Shown: positions 8,672-17,949 of the stretch, piece by piece | How positions within the stretch are numbered: position 1 is the stretch's first letter | How the letters are laid out: every line of letters begins with the position of its first letter | Source: an uncultured Bacteroidales bacterium | GTDB taxonomy: Bacteria; Bacteroidota; Bacteroidia; Bacteroidales; Paludibacteraceae | Assembly (NCBI GenBank): GCA_949282265.1 | Contig: CASDOZ010000010.1 | Span: 27,190-91,189, forward strand | Reading direction: 5' to 3' | Length of the DNA: 64,000 nucleotides | Position numbers and translations under genes: made by a program | Notes under the pieces: generated by a model | The model's database searches: none | The model's input: only the letters and a program-made list of their open reading frames with translations | What the model was told of the DNA's origin: nothing

Positions 8672-10470
8672 ACAAGACAAGAAAATGTTGGCGGCAACTT
8701 GCTGCCACGTTGGCTACTTTGTCGTTGGCTTTATGTTTGCAGGCACAGGATATTCCCCAACATATATCCTATACACAAATATACGATTTCATCGATGAAT
8801 TGGCGGCAGAGCATATCATTGAAATCAACTCGGCAGTAAAGCCATACAGCCGGAACTTGATAGCGCAAAAATTGCAGGAGGCGCAATTGCAACGCGAACA
8901 TCTAACCCGCCGCCAACAGGCCGATTTGAATTTTTTCCTGAACGACTACGCATTGGAATGCGATACGATACCCGATGCCATTGTGCAATGGACCAACCGG
9001 ACGAATTTTTCGCTGGGCTTGCTGCAACCGGCATTCCACTACAAAGACCGCCTGTTCAAGTGCCGGATTACGCCTTTGCTGGGTATGCACGTGTACGCCA
9101 ACCGCAAAGGAGCTATCCTAAAACGTTGGTGGGGCGCATCATTCCAAGCGGATATAGCATCGCATGTGTCCGTATGGGGCGACCTGCGCGACCAATCCTA
9201 CAACGGAACTGCCTTGTTGCGCGACAGCTATTATGAAACGAACAATGCCAAAATACAAGGTGCGCGCCTCTCGCAACCGCAATACTTGAACATGTTGCCG
9301 GGCTGTGAATACAAGGAAGCAAGTTATGGCGGCGATTTCAGCGATTCACGCGGCGGCATCAAAGCATATACCCCGTGGGGAAGCATTGGTCTGGTAAAAG
9401 ACAATATCGTTTGGGGCGATGCCTACCATTGTTCCAACATTTTGTCAGGCAGGGCACCTTCCTTCCCGATGGTAACACTGCAACTAAAACCCGTCAAATG
9501 GTTCGAATTGAACTATTTCCATGCATGGCTTATCAGCAACGTGCTGGATTCGACCCGGCAATATACGGCCAATGCCGGTACAGAATATGAAAAAACATAT
9601 TACCGCCCGGCCAACAAATTCATGGCGGCCAACATGCTTACGTTCCGCCCGATTCCATACTTGAACCTGTCGGTTGGTAACTCTATTATCTACGCGGAAA
9701 ACAATGTGCAGGCGGCTTATTTCATCCCTATCGCATTTTACAAATCATTAGATCATTTGCTGACCAAAGGTCTGGCCGTGGAAAACCAGAATTCACAGTT
9801 TTTTTTCTCCCTAAGTACACGCAATGTCAAATACTTGAACCTGTATGCTTCTGTTTATGTCGATGAAATCAAGTTTGCACGCTTCAAGAAATCCAATCCG
9901 GAAAACAATCCCATTTCATGGCAAGCAGGATTCAGCTTGACGAACTTTCCGGTGGAAAACCTGTCCTTGCGCGGCGAATACACACGTACTAACATTCTGA
10001 ACTACAAGCACTTCATCAATACGCTCAATTATGCTTCCAACGACTACAATCTGGGGCATTACATGGGCGATAATGCACAAGAAATCTATTTGGAACTGCA
10101 ATACAAGCCGATACGCAGCCTGAATATGAAGCTCTGGTGGTGCTATGCCACCAAAGGCAATGACTATGAAGATGTGCGGACACGCATTGATGGACAAAGC
10201 ACCGTGAGCCAAATTATCAGCCAGCCGGTTTTGGGCGAAAAGGTTTGGCAAAACAACACGGTGGCCTTTGATGCCGTCTATGAGGTTTTCAATAACTGTT
10301 ATGCCGTGTTGAATGTGGCTTGGAACAACGCACAGGCCTTTGAACCGGCATCAGAGCCAATCGTGGGGGAAAACCGCTTGACCGCACAAGGTTATCTGGA
10401 TAAATTTACGCCAGTATTTTATCAAGGCCAGAACCTGACCGTAACGGCCGGATTCAGTTTCGGATTCTAA
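8653..10470 (+). CDS. Wzi-like capsule assembly outer-membrane protein
   Basis: This 605-residue protein begins with a basic stretch and a signal peptide ending near LCLQAQD (about residue 32). The rest is rich in alternating aromatic and polar residues with many short beta segments and ends in Phe (TAGFSFGF), as expected of an outer-membrane barrel. The family resembles capsule assembly Wzi proteins, which anchor or order capsular polysaccharide at the cell surface. The ATG at 8653 overlaps the sugar transferase by 19 nt; it is the only start that provides the signal peptide. Its pairing with an initiating glycosyltransferase supports a polysaccharide role. The Wzi call is moderate; the barrel call is stronger. 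Confidence 0.7.
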   Translation: MRTKQINKTRKCWRQLAATLATLSLALCLQAQDIPQHISYTQIYDFIDELAAEHIIEINSAVKPYSRNLIAQKLQEAQLQREHLTRRQQADLNFFLNDYALECDTIPDAIVQWTNRTNFSLGLLQPAFHYKDRLFKCRITPLLGMHVYANRKGAILKRWWGASFQADIASHVSVWGDLRDQSYNGTALLRDSYYETNNAKIQGARLSQPQYLNMLPGCEYKEASYGGDFSDSRGGIKAYTPWGSIGLVKDNIVWGDAYHCSNILSGRAPSFPMVTLQLKPVKWFELNYFHAWLISNVLDSTRQYTANAGTEYEKTYYRPANKFMAANMLTFRPIPYLNLSVGNSIIYAENNVQAAYFIPIAFYKSLDHLLTKGLAVENQNSQFFFSLSTRNVKYLNLYASVYVDEIKFARFKKSNPENNPISWQAGFSLTNFPVENLSLRGEYTRTNILNYKHFINTLNYASNDYNLGHYMGDNAQEIYLELQYKPIRSLNMKLWWCYATKGNDYEDVRTRIDGQSTVSQIISQPVLGEKVWQNNTVAFDAVYEVFNNCYAVLNVAWNNAQAFEPASEPIVGENRLTAQGYLDKFTPVFYQGQNLTVTAGFSFGF

Positions 10471-10480
10471 AATCCATAAT

Positions 10481-11062
10481 ATGCAACAATTGGTAGGACT
10501 TACAGGAGGTATCGGAAGCGGAAAATCCACATTGGCAAACGAACTGCGCAAGCAGGGAATACCCGTGTATGATTCCGACTCGGAAGCACAACGCATTATC
10601 AGCCAAGACACAGATGTGCGCAACGAATTATGTGCCTTGTTCGGCCAAAATGTATATACCGGCACACTGCTCGACCGCCCCAAAGTGGCGCAAATAGTGT
10701 TCCGTAACCCCGATTTGTTGCAACGCATGAATGCGATTGTGCATCCGCGCGTGCGCACCGATGTGTCGGAATGGGTGAAACGGCACAACAATGCGCGTTT
10801 GTTGTTCGTCGAATCAGCCATCCTGTACCAGAGCGGCTTCGACAACTTATGCGACAAAACCGTATGGGTAACTGCACCGGAACAAGTGCGTATTGCACGT
10901 GTCATGCAGCGGGACAATGCAACAGAAGCCGACGTGCGCTTGCGCATGGCACGCCAAGGCGACGAAACCGCTTTCTTGCGCCGTGCCAATATTGTCGTAA
11001 ATAACGACGGATTTACCGCCGTTCCGGAACTTGCCGCAGAACTGTTGCGGAAATTATGCTAA
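10481..11062 (+). CDS. coaE: Dephospho-CoA kinase
   Basis: CoaE phosphorylates the 3'-hydroxyl of dephospho-CoA, the final step of coenzyme A synthesis. The 193-residue protein has the Walker A motif GGIGSGKST (residues 9-17), the YDSDSEAQ motif that replaces the common DADxI, and the LID-region RxxxQ pattern near RVMQRDNATEADVRLRMARQ. It follows the Wzi-like gene by 10 nt, so it may be co-transcribed with the sugar transferase genes. Length and motifs are standard. Confidence 0.95.
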   Translation: MQQLVGLTGGIGSGKSTLANELRKQGIPVYDSDSEAQRIISQDTDVRNELCALFGQNVYTGTLLDRPKVAQIVFRNPDLLQRMNAIVHPRVRTDVSEWVKRHNNARLLFVESAILYQSGFDNLCDKTVWVTAPEQVRIARVMQRDNATEADVRLRMARQGDETAFLRRANIVVNNDGFTAVPELAAELLRKLC

Positions 11063-11175
11063 TTCCGGTATTCTCCATTTTTTTATAAACCAACCATTTA
11101 CGCCTCATACCGATATATTGGTTGCCCGTTTTTTGCGTCCAGTTTATCGGCGGAAACAGCAAGAAAAACACTGCC

Positions 11176-11207
11176 TTTGCATAATCTCCCCGAAACATCT
11201 ACTTTTG
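11176..11207 (+). promoter_or_regulatory. Bacteroidales promoter for mutY
   Basis: TTTG at 11176-11179 and TACTTTTG at 11200-11207 are separated by 20 nt, a good match to the -33/-7 consensus. It lies 31 nt before the chosen mutY ATG, which argues against the longer upstream reading frame that would begin before the promoter. Confidence 0.65.
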
Positions 11208-11237
11208 CGGACACAAACATTTCCAACCGACAACCAC

Positions 11238-12317
11238 ATGGACTTACAACATATCAGGCAAGAACTGAAAAAATGGTATGCGGAAAACAAACGTATCCTG
11301 CCCTGGCGGGAAATAAGCGACCCGTACAAAATATGGATTTCTGAAATTATCCTGCAACAGACACGTGTCGCACAAGGCTACGACTATTACCTGCGTTTTA
11401 TCGAGAAATTTCCTGATGTTCAGACATTGGCCGCCGCCTCGGAAGACGAAGTTCTCCGCTGCTGGCAAGGATTAGGCTATTACAGCCGCGCCCGCAACCT
11501 GCACCATGCAGCACAGCAAATCATTTCCGATTTCAACGGGTATTTTCCAAAAGAATACAAGCATGTACGCAACCTGAAAGGCATTGGCGACTACACCGCC
11601 GCAGCCATTTGCTCGTTTGCATACAATCTGCCCTACCCTGTGCTTGATGGCAACGTGTTCCGTGTGCTGTCACGCCTGTTCGGCATACAAACCCCCATAG
11701 ACACGACCGAAGGCAAAAAAGAATTTGCACAAATGGCGCAAATGCTGATGGACACCGAAGAGCCTGCCATTTACAACCAGGCCATCATGGAATTCGGTGC
11801 ATTGCAATGCACGCCAAACAACGCCCAATGCGTCCAATGCCCGTTGATGGAAACATGCGTGGCAACACGCACGAATACCGTAAATAAGTTGCCGACAAAA
11901 GCCACCAAAACAAAAGTTTCCGACCGCTATTTCAACTATCTTTTCATCCGTGCCAATGGCTATACCTTCTTGCAAAAACGTGGCGGCAACGACATTTGGA
12001 AACATCTATACGAATTTCCCCTTATCGAGACCGATGCTTTACTTAACAGCGATACATTGTTGCAACATCCAGATTTCAAACACTATACAAAACAACTCAC
12101 GAAATTGGAACTAGTCGATGTATCCAATGAGGTAATACACGTTCTAAGCCACCAGCGCATACATACCCGTTTTTTCAGTTTTATCTGCTCCGATGGCGAA
12201 ATAAAAACCTGCAAGAAAGTAGCCCTAAACAACTTGGAACGATATGCAGTTTCACGACTGACTGAAAAATACATGGAGAAGTTCATGCAAGGCTGCATAC
12301 GTTTTGATAACGATTAA
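11238..12317 (+). CDS. mutY: A/G-specific adenine DNA glycosylase
   Basis: MutY removes adenine mispaired with 8-oxoguanine in base excision repair. The start at 11238 gives 359 residues beginning MDLQHIRQEL; it lies behind a clear promoter. Visible motifs are PWRE near residue 22, SEIILQQTRV (catalytic Glu region), the helix-hairpin-helix LKGIGDYTAAAI with the catalytic Asp of VLDGNVFRV following, and the iron-sulfur site C-x6-C-x2-C-x5-C (CTPNNAQCVQCPLMETC). A C-terminal NUDIX-like domain with LSHQRIHTRFF recognises 8-oxoG. A reading frame extends upstream to 11031 but overlaps coaE and lacks family residues. Confidence 0.95.
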   Translation: MDLQHIRQELKKWYAENKRILPWREISDPYKIWISEIILQQTRVAQGYDYYLRFIEKFPDVQTLAAASEDEVLRCWQGLGYYSRARNLHHAAQQIISDFNGYFPKEYKHVRNLKGIGDYTAAAICSFAYNLPYPVLDGNVFRVLSRLFGIQTPIDTTEGKKEFAQMAQMLMDTEEPAIYNQAIMEFGALQCTPNNAQCVQCPLMETCVATRTNTVNKLPTKATKTKVSDRYFNYLFIRANGYTFLQKRGGNDIWKHLYEFPLIETDALLNSDTLLQHPDFKHYTKQLTKLELVDVSNEVIHVLSHQRIHTRFFSFICSDGEIKTCKKVALNNLERYAVSRLTEKYMEKFMQGCIRFDND

Positions 12318-12336
12318 TTTTACCACCCATCGTGAC

Positions 12337-12367
12337 TTGTAAATATTGAAAAAAAAAAGTACCTTTG
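12337..12367 (+). promoter_or_regulatory. Bacteroidales promoter for the bactofilin gene
   Basis: TTG at 12337-12339 and TACCTTTG at 12360-12367 are 20 nt apart, matching the -33/-7 pattern. It is 28 nt before the ATG and is the likely start of the transcript that continues through the DUF1015 and PorE-like genes. Confidence 0.6.
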
Positions 12368-12395
12368 GCGGTCAAAATACAAGCGACAGAACATT

Positions 12396-12776
12396 ATGGC
12401 AAAAGAAGTAGCAAATAACACAGGCGGTGCTTTATACAACGCACTCACAACAGGCAGCAAAATCATAGGTACCATCACTGCCGACAGCGATTTCCGGATT
12501 GATGGCATCGTAGAAGGCGATTTGGACTGCAAAGGCAAGGTTGTCATCGGACAACAGGGATTCATGAAAGGCACTATCCACTGTACCAATGCCGAAATCC
12601 TTGGCTCATTGGAAGGCAAACTGGATATTACGGAAACACTCGCCGTGCGCGAAACAGCCAATATCACAGGGGAAATCAAGACGAAAATCCTGATTGTGGA
12701 ACCCAATGCAGTCATAAACGGCACATGCTCCATGAACAGCAACAAGGCAAAAACAAAAAATACGACTACTGACTAA
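12396..12776 (+). CDS. Bactofilin (polymer-forming cytoskeletal protein)
   Basis: The 126-residue protein has a short disordered N-terminus, a core of repeated short beta strands with the I-x-G-x-I/V pattern (GTITADSDFRIDGIVEGDL, then KGTIHCTNAEILGSLEGKL), and a polar tail. This right-handed beta-helix is the bactofilin fold (DUF583). Bactofilins self-assemble without nucleotide and scaffold envelope or peptidoglycan enzymes. There is no membrane helix, so any membrane contact would be through the N-terminus. It sits 12 nt before the DUF1015 gene. Confidence 0.9.
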   Translation: MAKEVANNTGGALYNALTTGSKIIGTITADSDFRIDGIVEGDLDCKGKVVIGQQGFMKGTIHCTNAEILGSLEGKLDITETLAVRETANITGEIKTKILIVEPNAVINGTCSMNSNKAKTKNTTTD

Positions 12777-12788
12777 AAATTTAATGCT

Positions 12789-14036
12789 ATGGCTACCATC
12801 AGACCATTCAAGGGCATACGTCCGCCCAAAGAATTAGTAAAACAGATTTCGTCCCGTCCGTACGACGTGCTGAATTCCGATGAAGCGCGGGCCGAAGCCG
12901 CAGGCAACGAAATGTCATTATACCACATCATCAAACCTGAAATAGATTTTCCCGTCGGTACGGATGAACACGATCCCGCCGTTTATGAAAAAGCGGCCGA
13001 GAATTTTGCCAAATTCAAACAAAAAGGCTGGCTGAAACAAGATGCAAAAGAGCAATATTACGTTTATGCACAAACCATGGACGGGCGTACGCAATACGGT
13101 TTGGTTGTTTGCGCCGCCGTGGAAGACTACATGACCGGCAAAATCAAAAAACACGAACTGACGCGCCGCGACAAGGAAGAAGACCGCATGAAACACGTCC
13201 GCGTAAACAACGCTAACATTGAGCCGGTATTTTTTGCCTATCCGCACCGCGACGATTTGGATGCCATCATCGCCCGTGTTACTGCCCAAACGCCGGAATA
13301 TGACTTCACGGCTGACTTGGATGGCTTCGGGCATCATTTTTGGGTAATTGACGATGATGAAACCATTCGCCAGATAACCGATATTTTCGCACAGATCCCG
13401 TCACTTTACATTGCCGACGGGCATCATCGTAGCGCGGCCGCCGCGTTGGTCGGACATGAAAAAAAACTGCAAAACCCGAACCACCGCGGCGACGAGGAAT
13501 ACAACTATTTCCTGGCCGTCTGCTTCCCCGACAACCAGCTGAACATTATCGACTACAACCGCGTAGTGAAAGACCTGAACGGTCTGTCGGAAAACGAATT
13601 TCTGGCAAAACTGTCGGAAAATTTCACGGTTGAAAAAAAAGGCACGGAAATTTACAAACCCAATAAATTGCACAATTTCTCGTTATACTTGGCAGGAACA
13701 TGGTATTCACTCACAGCAAAACCCGGGACATACGACGACAACGACCCGATCGGCGTGTTAGATGTAACCATTTCGTCAAATCTGATATTGAACGACATTC
13801 TGGGCATCAAGGATTTGCGCAGTGACAAACGTGTTGATTTCGTCGGTGGCATCAGGGGATTGGGTGAGCTGAAACGTCGGGTAGATAGTGGCGAAATGAA
13901 AGCCGCGCTCGCGCTTTATCCAGTTTCCATGAAACAGTTGATAGACATTGCTGATTCCGGAAATATCATGCCTCCAAAAACAACTTGGTTTGAACCAAAA
14001 TTGCGTTCTGGTCTGATCATCCATGAATTGGTATAA
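12789..14036 (+). CDS. DUF1015 family protein
   Basis: The 415-residue protein begins IRPFKGIRPPKELV and contains SSRPYDVLN, the conserved opening of DUF1015, plus YIADGHHRSAAA in the centre (about residues 208-219), which recalls a catalytic or metal-binding loop. It has no signal peptide or membrane helix. Members are widespread in Bacteroidota and some lie near serine biosynthesis genes, but the biochemical role is not established. Here its neighbours are the bactofilin gene upstream and the PorE-like lipoprotein downstream, with no serine genes nearby. Confidence 0.85.
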   Translation: MATIRPFKGIRPPKELVKQISSRPYDVLNSDEARAEAAGNEMSLYHIIKPEIDFPVGTDEHDPAVYEKAAENFAKFKQKGWLKQDAKEQYYVYAQTMDGRTQYGLVVCAAVEDYMTGKIKKHELTRRDKEEDRMKHVRVNNANIEPVFFAYPHRDDLDAIIARVTAQTPEYDFTADLDGFGHHFWVIDDDETIRQITDIFAQIPSLYIADGHHRSAAAALVGHEKKLQNPNHRGDEEYNYFLAVCFPDNQLNIIDYNRVVKDLNGLSENEFLAKLSENFTVEKKGTEIYKPNKLHNFSLYLAGTWYSLTAKPGTYDDNDPIGVLDVTISSNLILNDILGIKDLRSDKRVDFVGGIRGLGELKRRVDSGEMKAALALYPVSMKQLIDIADSGNIMPPKTTWFEPKLRSGLIIHELV

Positions 14037-14086
14037 CCATAGAAGGGAAAACGACAGCCGAAATACAGACAGAATTTGCTAAAATA

Positions 14087-16105
14087 ATGCCGACAAAACA
14101 GACAACATATAAAAAACATTCTATTTTCCCATCAAGGAATATACGCATTTGCATTTGTTGCGGGATTATCGGCATATTGGCAACAAGTTGCGGCATCAAT
14201 GCACGCATCAAAAAAGCTGACAAAAAATACAACATAGGCGAATATTATACAGCCGGTGAAATGTATAAAAGCATTTACGGCCGTATTTCCTACAAAGACA
14301 AAGCCAAGCGTGCTGAAATCGCATACAAACAAGCCGACTGTTACAAACGCCTGAATCACAGGCGCACGGCTCAGGTTTATAATTATGCCATCCGGAACAA
14401 TTATCCCGATTCCATCGTCTATTTGCGTTATGCACAAGTGCTCCAACAGAACGGCAAGTACGCCGATGCCGCCAAACAATACAAAATCTATCTGGAATCT
14501 AATCCAGACGATCCTGTCGCTTTAGACGGATTAGAAGCCTGCGAACAAGTGAGCGTATGGCGCACTGTCCCGAGCCGTTACAAAGTGCGGCTTGCCACCG
14601 ATTTCAACGCCAAACGGAGCAGCACATTTGCACCTGCCTTTATAGGTGAATCAGCCGATGCATTAATATTTACTTCCAACAGGAACCTGACCAGAGCTAT
14701 AGGGAAGAACAGTGCCATTACCGGCGTACCTGAAAACCATATGTACTCCGTACGGAAAAACGTAACCGGCAAATGGGAAGAAGTGGAAAAAGTAGAAGGA
14801 CTAACATCTGAAAACGATGAAGGTGTCTGTTCATTCACTGCAGATGGGAAAACCATGTACTTCACGCGCTCCATATCTGTAAGCGGGAGCGACTGCGGCG
14901 CACGTATTTACATGTCCAGCCGCGCCGGCGGCGAATGGAGCGAACCGCAATCCCTAACATTGTTCCAAGACAGTACCATCACGACAGCGCATCCGAGCAT
15001 CTCGCCCGACGGACTGACGCTCTATTTCGTGTCGGATGCCCCCGGCGGATTCGGCGGGAACGACATCTGGAGGGCCACCTACGAAGAAGGCGAATGGAAA
15101 GCCGTCGAGAACTTAGGGCCGGAAATCAACACATCAGAAGACGAAATGTTCCCTACCCTCCGCAACGACACGACCTTGTATTTCTCGTCGCGTGGACATG
15201 CCGGCTACGGAGGCCTCGACTTGTTCAAAGCAGTTTACACTAACGAACACTGGCAAGTGGAAAACATGGGACAGCCTTTCAACACAAACGGCGATGATTT
15301 TGGAATCACGTTTGCAGGAGCGACCGAAAGCGGCTTTTTCAGCTCCAACCGAAATGACAAGAAAGGATATGATGCCATTTATGCTTTTGAATTGCCAGAA
15401 CTGGTGTATCAAATAGAAGGAAAAGTTACCGATTATAACGGTGAACCAATAACCGACGCATACGTGCGCATTGTCGGCTCCAACGGCATGAACGCGAAAA
15501 TCCAGGCTAAAAAAGATGGGTCATACCGTTTCAAGTTAGCCCAAAACACAGATTATGTCATGCTGGCCTCATGCCGCGGTTTCCTGAACCAAAAACAAGA
15601 CGTTTCCACACAAGGGCTGACCGACAGCAAATCATACAAACAAGATTTCCTGCTTACACCCATCAGTAAGCCCGTCACGATGGACAATATCTTTTACGAA
15701 TTCGGAAAATGGGATATTACACCCGACTCGGAAGCATCATTATTAGAGTTGGTCAAACTATTGAATGACAACCCGAATATCACCATCGAATTGAGCGCAC
15801 ACACCGACAAGGTGGGCAATGCCGAGCAGAACAAAATACTTTCAGAAAAACGCGCGCAATCGGTTGTAAACTTCCTGATTTCAAAAGGAATAGAAAAAGA
15901 AAGACTGACACCCATAGGCTACGGCAAAGAAAAACCCGTGGTTGCCGACAAGGCACTCCACGACAAATATCCGTTCATCCCGATTGACACGGAATTGAAC
16001 GAGGCTTTTATCGACTCACTGACACCCGAGCAACAAGAAATAGCCAACCAGATAAACAGACGTACCGAGTTTAAAGTACTGAAAACAACATATAAACTGT
16101 TTTAA
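14087..16105 (+). CDS. PorE-like TPR / beta-propeller / OmpA lipoprotein
   Basis: A signal peptide with lipobox LATSC places the lipidated Cys at residue 35. TPR-like repeats follow (about 40-150), then PD40-type propeller repeats (about 165-430; for example HPSISPDGLTLYFVSD), a carboxypeptidase-regulatory-like domain from about 441 (IEGKVTDYNGEPITDAYVRI) and a C-terminal OmpA peptidoglycan-binding domain (ELSAHTDKVGN, then LSEKRAQSVVNFL). The order and 672-residue length match PorE of the Porphyromonas gingivalis type IX secretion system as I remember it. PorE links the outer-membrane secretion ring to peptidoglycan. Similar proteins also exist in Bacteroidota without type IX secretion, so the specific role is uncertain. 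Confidence 0.8.
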   Translation: MPTKQTTYKKHSIFPSRNIRICICCGIIGILATSCGINARIKKADKKYNIGEYYTAGEMYKSIYGRISYKDKAKRAEIAYKQADCYKRLNHRRTAQVYNYAIRNNYPDSIVYLRYAQVLQQNGKYADAAKQYKIYLESNPDDPVALDGLEACEQVSVWRTVPSRYKVRLATDFNAKRSSTFAPAFIGESADALIFTSNRNLTRAIGKNSAITGVPENHMYSVRKNVTGKWEEVEKVEGLTSENDEGVCSFTADGKTMYFTRSISVSGSDCGARIYMSSRAGGEWSEPQSLTLFQDSTITTAHPSISPDGLTLYFVSDAPGGFGGNDIWRATYEEGEWKAVENLGPEINTSEDEMFPTLRNDTTLYFSSRGHAGYGGLDLFKAVYTNEHWQVENMGQPFNTNGDDFGITFAGATESGFFSSNRNDKKGYDAIYAFELPELVYQIEGKVTDYNGEPITDAYVRIVGSNGMNAKIQAKKDGSYRFKLAQNTDYVMLASCRGFLNQKQDVSTQGLTDSKSYKQDFLLTPISKPVTMDNIFYEFGKWDITPDSEASLLELVKLLNDNPNITIELSAHTDKVGNAEQNKILSEKRAQSVVNFLISKGIEKERLTPIGYGKEKPVVADKALHDKYPFIPIDTELNEAFIDSLTPEQQEIANQINRRTEFKVLKTTYKLF

Positions 16106-16117
16106 ACACACCTTATC

Positions 16118-16912
16118 ATGAAGCAATATTTAGATTTGCTGAACAGGGTCCTTACAGAAGGCGTACACAAAGAAGACCGCACAGGAACCGGCACCATCAG
16201 CGTTTTCGGGCACCAGATGCGTTTCAACCTCGCAGATGGTTTTCCGTGCCTCACCACAAAAAAATTGCATTTAAAATCCATCATATATGAGTTGCTTTGG
16301 TTCCTGAAAGGTGATACGAACGTAAAATTCCTGCAAGACAATGGCGTGCGCATCTGGAACGAATGGGCCGACGAAAATGGTGATTTAGGACATATTTACG
16401 GATACCAATGGCGCTCATGGCCGACATACGACGGCGGTTTCATCGACCAAATCTCGGAAGCCGTGGAAACCATCAAGCACAATCCGGATTCGCGGCGCAT
16501 CATCGTCAGCGCCTGGAATGTGGCCGACTTGAACCGGATGAACCTGCCACCTTGCCATGCGTTTTTCCAGTTTTACGTAGCCAACGGCAAATTGAGCCTG
16601 CAACTGTATCAACGCAGTGCCGATATTTTCCTCGGCGTGCCGTTCAACATAGCTTCTTATGCCCTGTTGCTGCAAATGATGGCACAGGTAACCAGATTGC
16701 AGTGCGGCGATTTTGTGCACACCCTGGGCGATGCGCATATCTACAACAACCATTTGGAACAAGTCAAACTGCAACTGACACGCGAACCGAGGCCACTGCC
16801 GACCATGAAAATAAATCCCGAGATAAAGGATATTTTCCAGTTCACCTACGATGACTTTGAATTGATAAATTATGACCCGCATCCGCACATTAAAGGTGTC
16901 GTGTCGGTTTAG
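16118..16912 (+). CDS. thyA: Thymidylate synthase
   Basis: ThyA methylates dUMP to dTMP using methylenetetrahydrofolate and releases dihydrofolate. The 264-residue protein has the same length as the E. coli enzyme. Key sites are DRTGTGT near residue 20 (phosphate-binding Arg), the catalytic Cys146 in [11 protein letters not shown], the [17 protein letters not shown] segment and the final KGVVSV-type C-terminus. The next gene is folA, which recycles the dihydrofolate produced, so the pair is functionally coupled. Confidence 0.97.
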   Translation: MKQYLDLLNRVLTEGVHKEDRTGTGTISVFGHQMRFNLADGFPCLTTKKLHLKSIIYELLWFLKGDTNVKFLQDNGVRIWNEWADENGDLGHIYGYQWRSWPTYDGGFIDQISEAVETIKHNPDSRRIIVSAWNVADLNRMNLPPCHAFFQFYVANGKLSLQLYQRSADIFLGVPFNIASYALLLQMMAQVTRLQCGDFVHTLGDAHIYNNHLEQVKLQLTREPRPLPTMKINPEIKDIFQFTYDDFELINYDPHPHIKGVVSV

Positions 16913-16969
16913 AAAGACAATTACAAAATAAAACAACGTGCATTTGAAAATCCAGAATCCTGCAAAATC

Positions 16970-17461
16970 ATGATATCCATTATTGTTGCCATAGCTGAAA
17001 ATTATGCCATAGGCAGAAGCAACGAACTGCTTTGCCATTTGCCCAACGACCTAAAACATTTCAAGGAAAAAACAAGCGGCAAGACCGTCATTATGGGCAA
17101 ACGCACTTTTTTCTCCCTGCCGAAACATCCGCTGCCGAACCGGCGTAACATTGTGATTTCGGACATACAGGGCGAACAGATTGAAGGTGCCGAAATGGCC
17201 TATTCCATCGAAGAAGCCGTCCGTGTGGCCGATGCCGGACAGGAAAACTTCATCATAGGAGGCGGCATGGTATACAGGCAATTCATGGACATAGCCGACA
17301 AGCTGTACATTACGCACATACATCACAGTTGGCCGGATGCTGACACATTTTTCCCCGAAATCAGACCAGAAATTTGGCAAGAAACGCAACGCGAACGGCA
17401 CGAAGCGGACGAAAAAAATCCATATCCCTACTCATTTGTGGAATATATCCGGAAAAAATAA
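16970..17461 (+). CDS. folA: Dihydrofolate reductase
   Basis: FolA reduces dihydrofolate to tetrahydrofolate with NADPH. The 163-residue protein shows the A-I-G loop near residue 14, the catalytic acidic position in LPNDLKHFKE, the GKTVIMGKRTF cofactor motif and NRRNIVIS, then IIGGGMVYRQFM near residue 100. The residue in the position of E. coli Trp22 (in LLCHLPND) is Cys, where related Bacteroides enzymes usually have Tyr as I recall. It is 57 nt downstream of thyA and 6 nt upstream of the GNAT gene. Confidence 0.95.
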   Translation: MISIIVAIAENYAIGRSNELLCHLPNDLKHFKEKTSGKTVIMGKRTFFSLPKHPLPNRRNIVISDIQGEQIEGAEMAYSIEEAVRVADAGQENFIIGGGMVYRQFMDIADKLYITHIHHSWPDADTFFPEIRPEIWQETQRERHEADEKNPYPYSFVEYIRKK

Positions 17462-17467
17462 ATTACC

Positions 17468-17938
17468 ATGGTTACGTTTGAACTTTGCAATTTTGACAAT
17501 CAGGAACATGTGCAAGCCTTGCTGGACTTGTATGCCCATTACATGCAAGACCCGATGGGCAATGCGCCGGCATTAGAGCCGGAACAACAAGCCAAACTGA
17601 TTGAGGCACTCAAAACGCAGCCGAAAACATTCGTATTGTTTATCAGGATGAACGGCGAATATGCCGGCTTAGCAACATGTTATGAACTGCTATCGACATT
17701 CAAAGTGCAACCCTACTTGTATATCCACGATGTCATTATCCACAGCCACTTCCGCGGTCAGAGGTTAGGACGCAAATTATTGGAACAAATCACGGCGGAA
17801 GCCCGAAAAAGGAATTGTTGCAAAATAACCCTGGAAGTCCGTGAAGACAACCAGGCCGCACTCAGGCTGTATCACCACATGGGATTTGCCGATTGCCAGC
17901 CGAAGCAATATTTCTGGACCAAAAACCTGAATCCATAA
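17468..17938 (+). CDS. GNAT family N-acetyltransferase
   Basis: This 156-residue protein has the GNAT fold: a beta strand and acetyl-CoA motif A, IHDVIIHSHFRGQRLGRKLL (RGxGxG/A-type pyrophosphate loop), then the conserved NQAALRLYHHMGF motif B at the end. The acceptor substrate cannot be deduced. It is 6 nt after folA and 11 nt before the regulator gene, so it is likely on the same transcript, but no functional connection to folate metabolism is evident. Confidence 0.88.
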   Translation: MVTFELCNFDNQEHVQALLDLYAHYMQDPMGNAPALEPEQQAKLIEALKTQPKTFVLFIRMNGEYAGLATCYELLSTFKVQPYLYIHDVIIHSHFRGQRLGRKLLEQITAEARKRNCCKITLEVREDNQAALRLYHHMGFADCQPKQYFWTKNLNP

Positions 17939-17949
17939 ATAAGGTAAAC

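Noticed and set aside
11031-11237. Upstream extension of mutY into coaE
   Set aside because: It overlaps coaE, passes through a promoter and lacks MutY residues.
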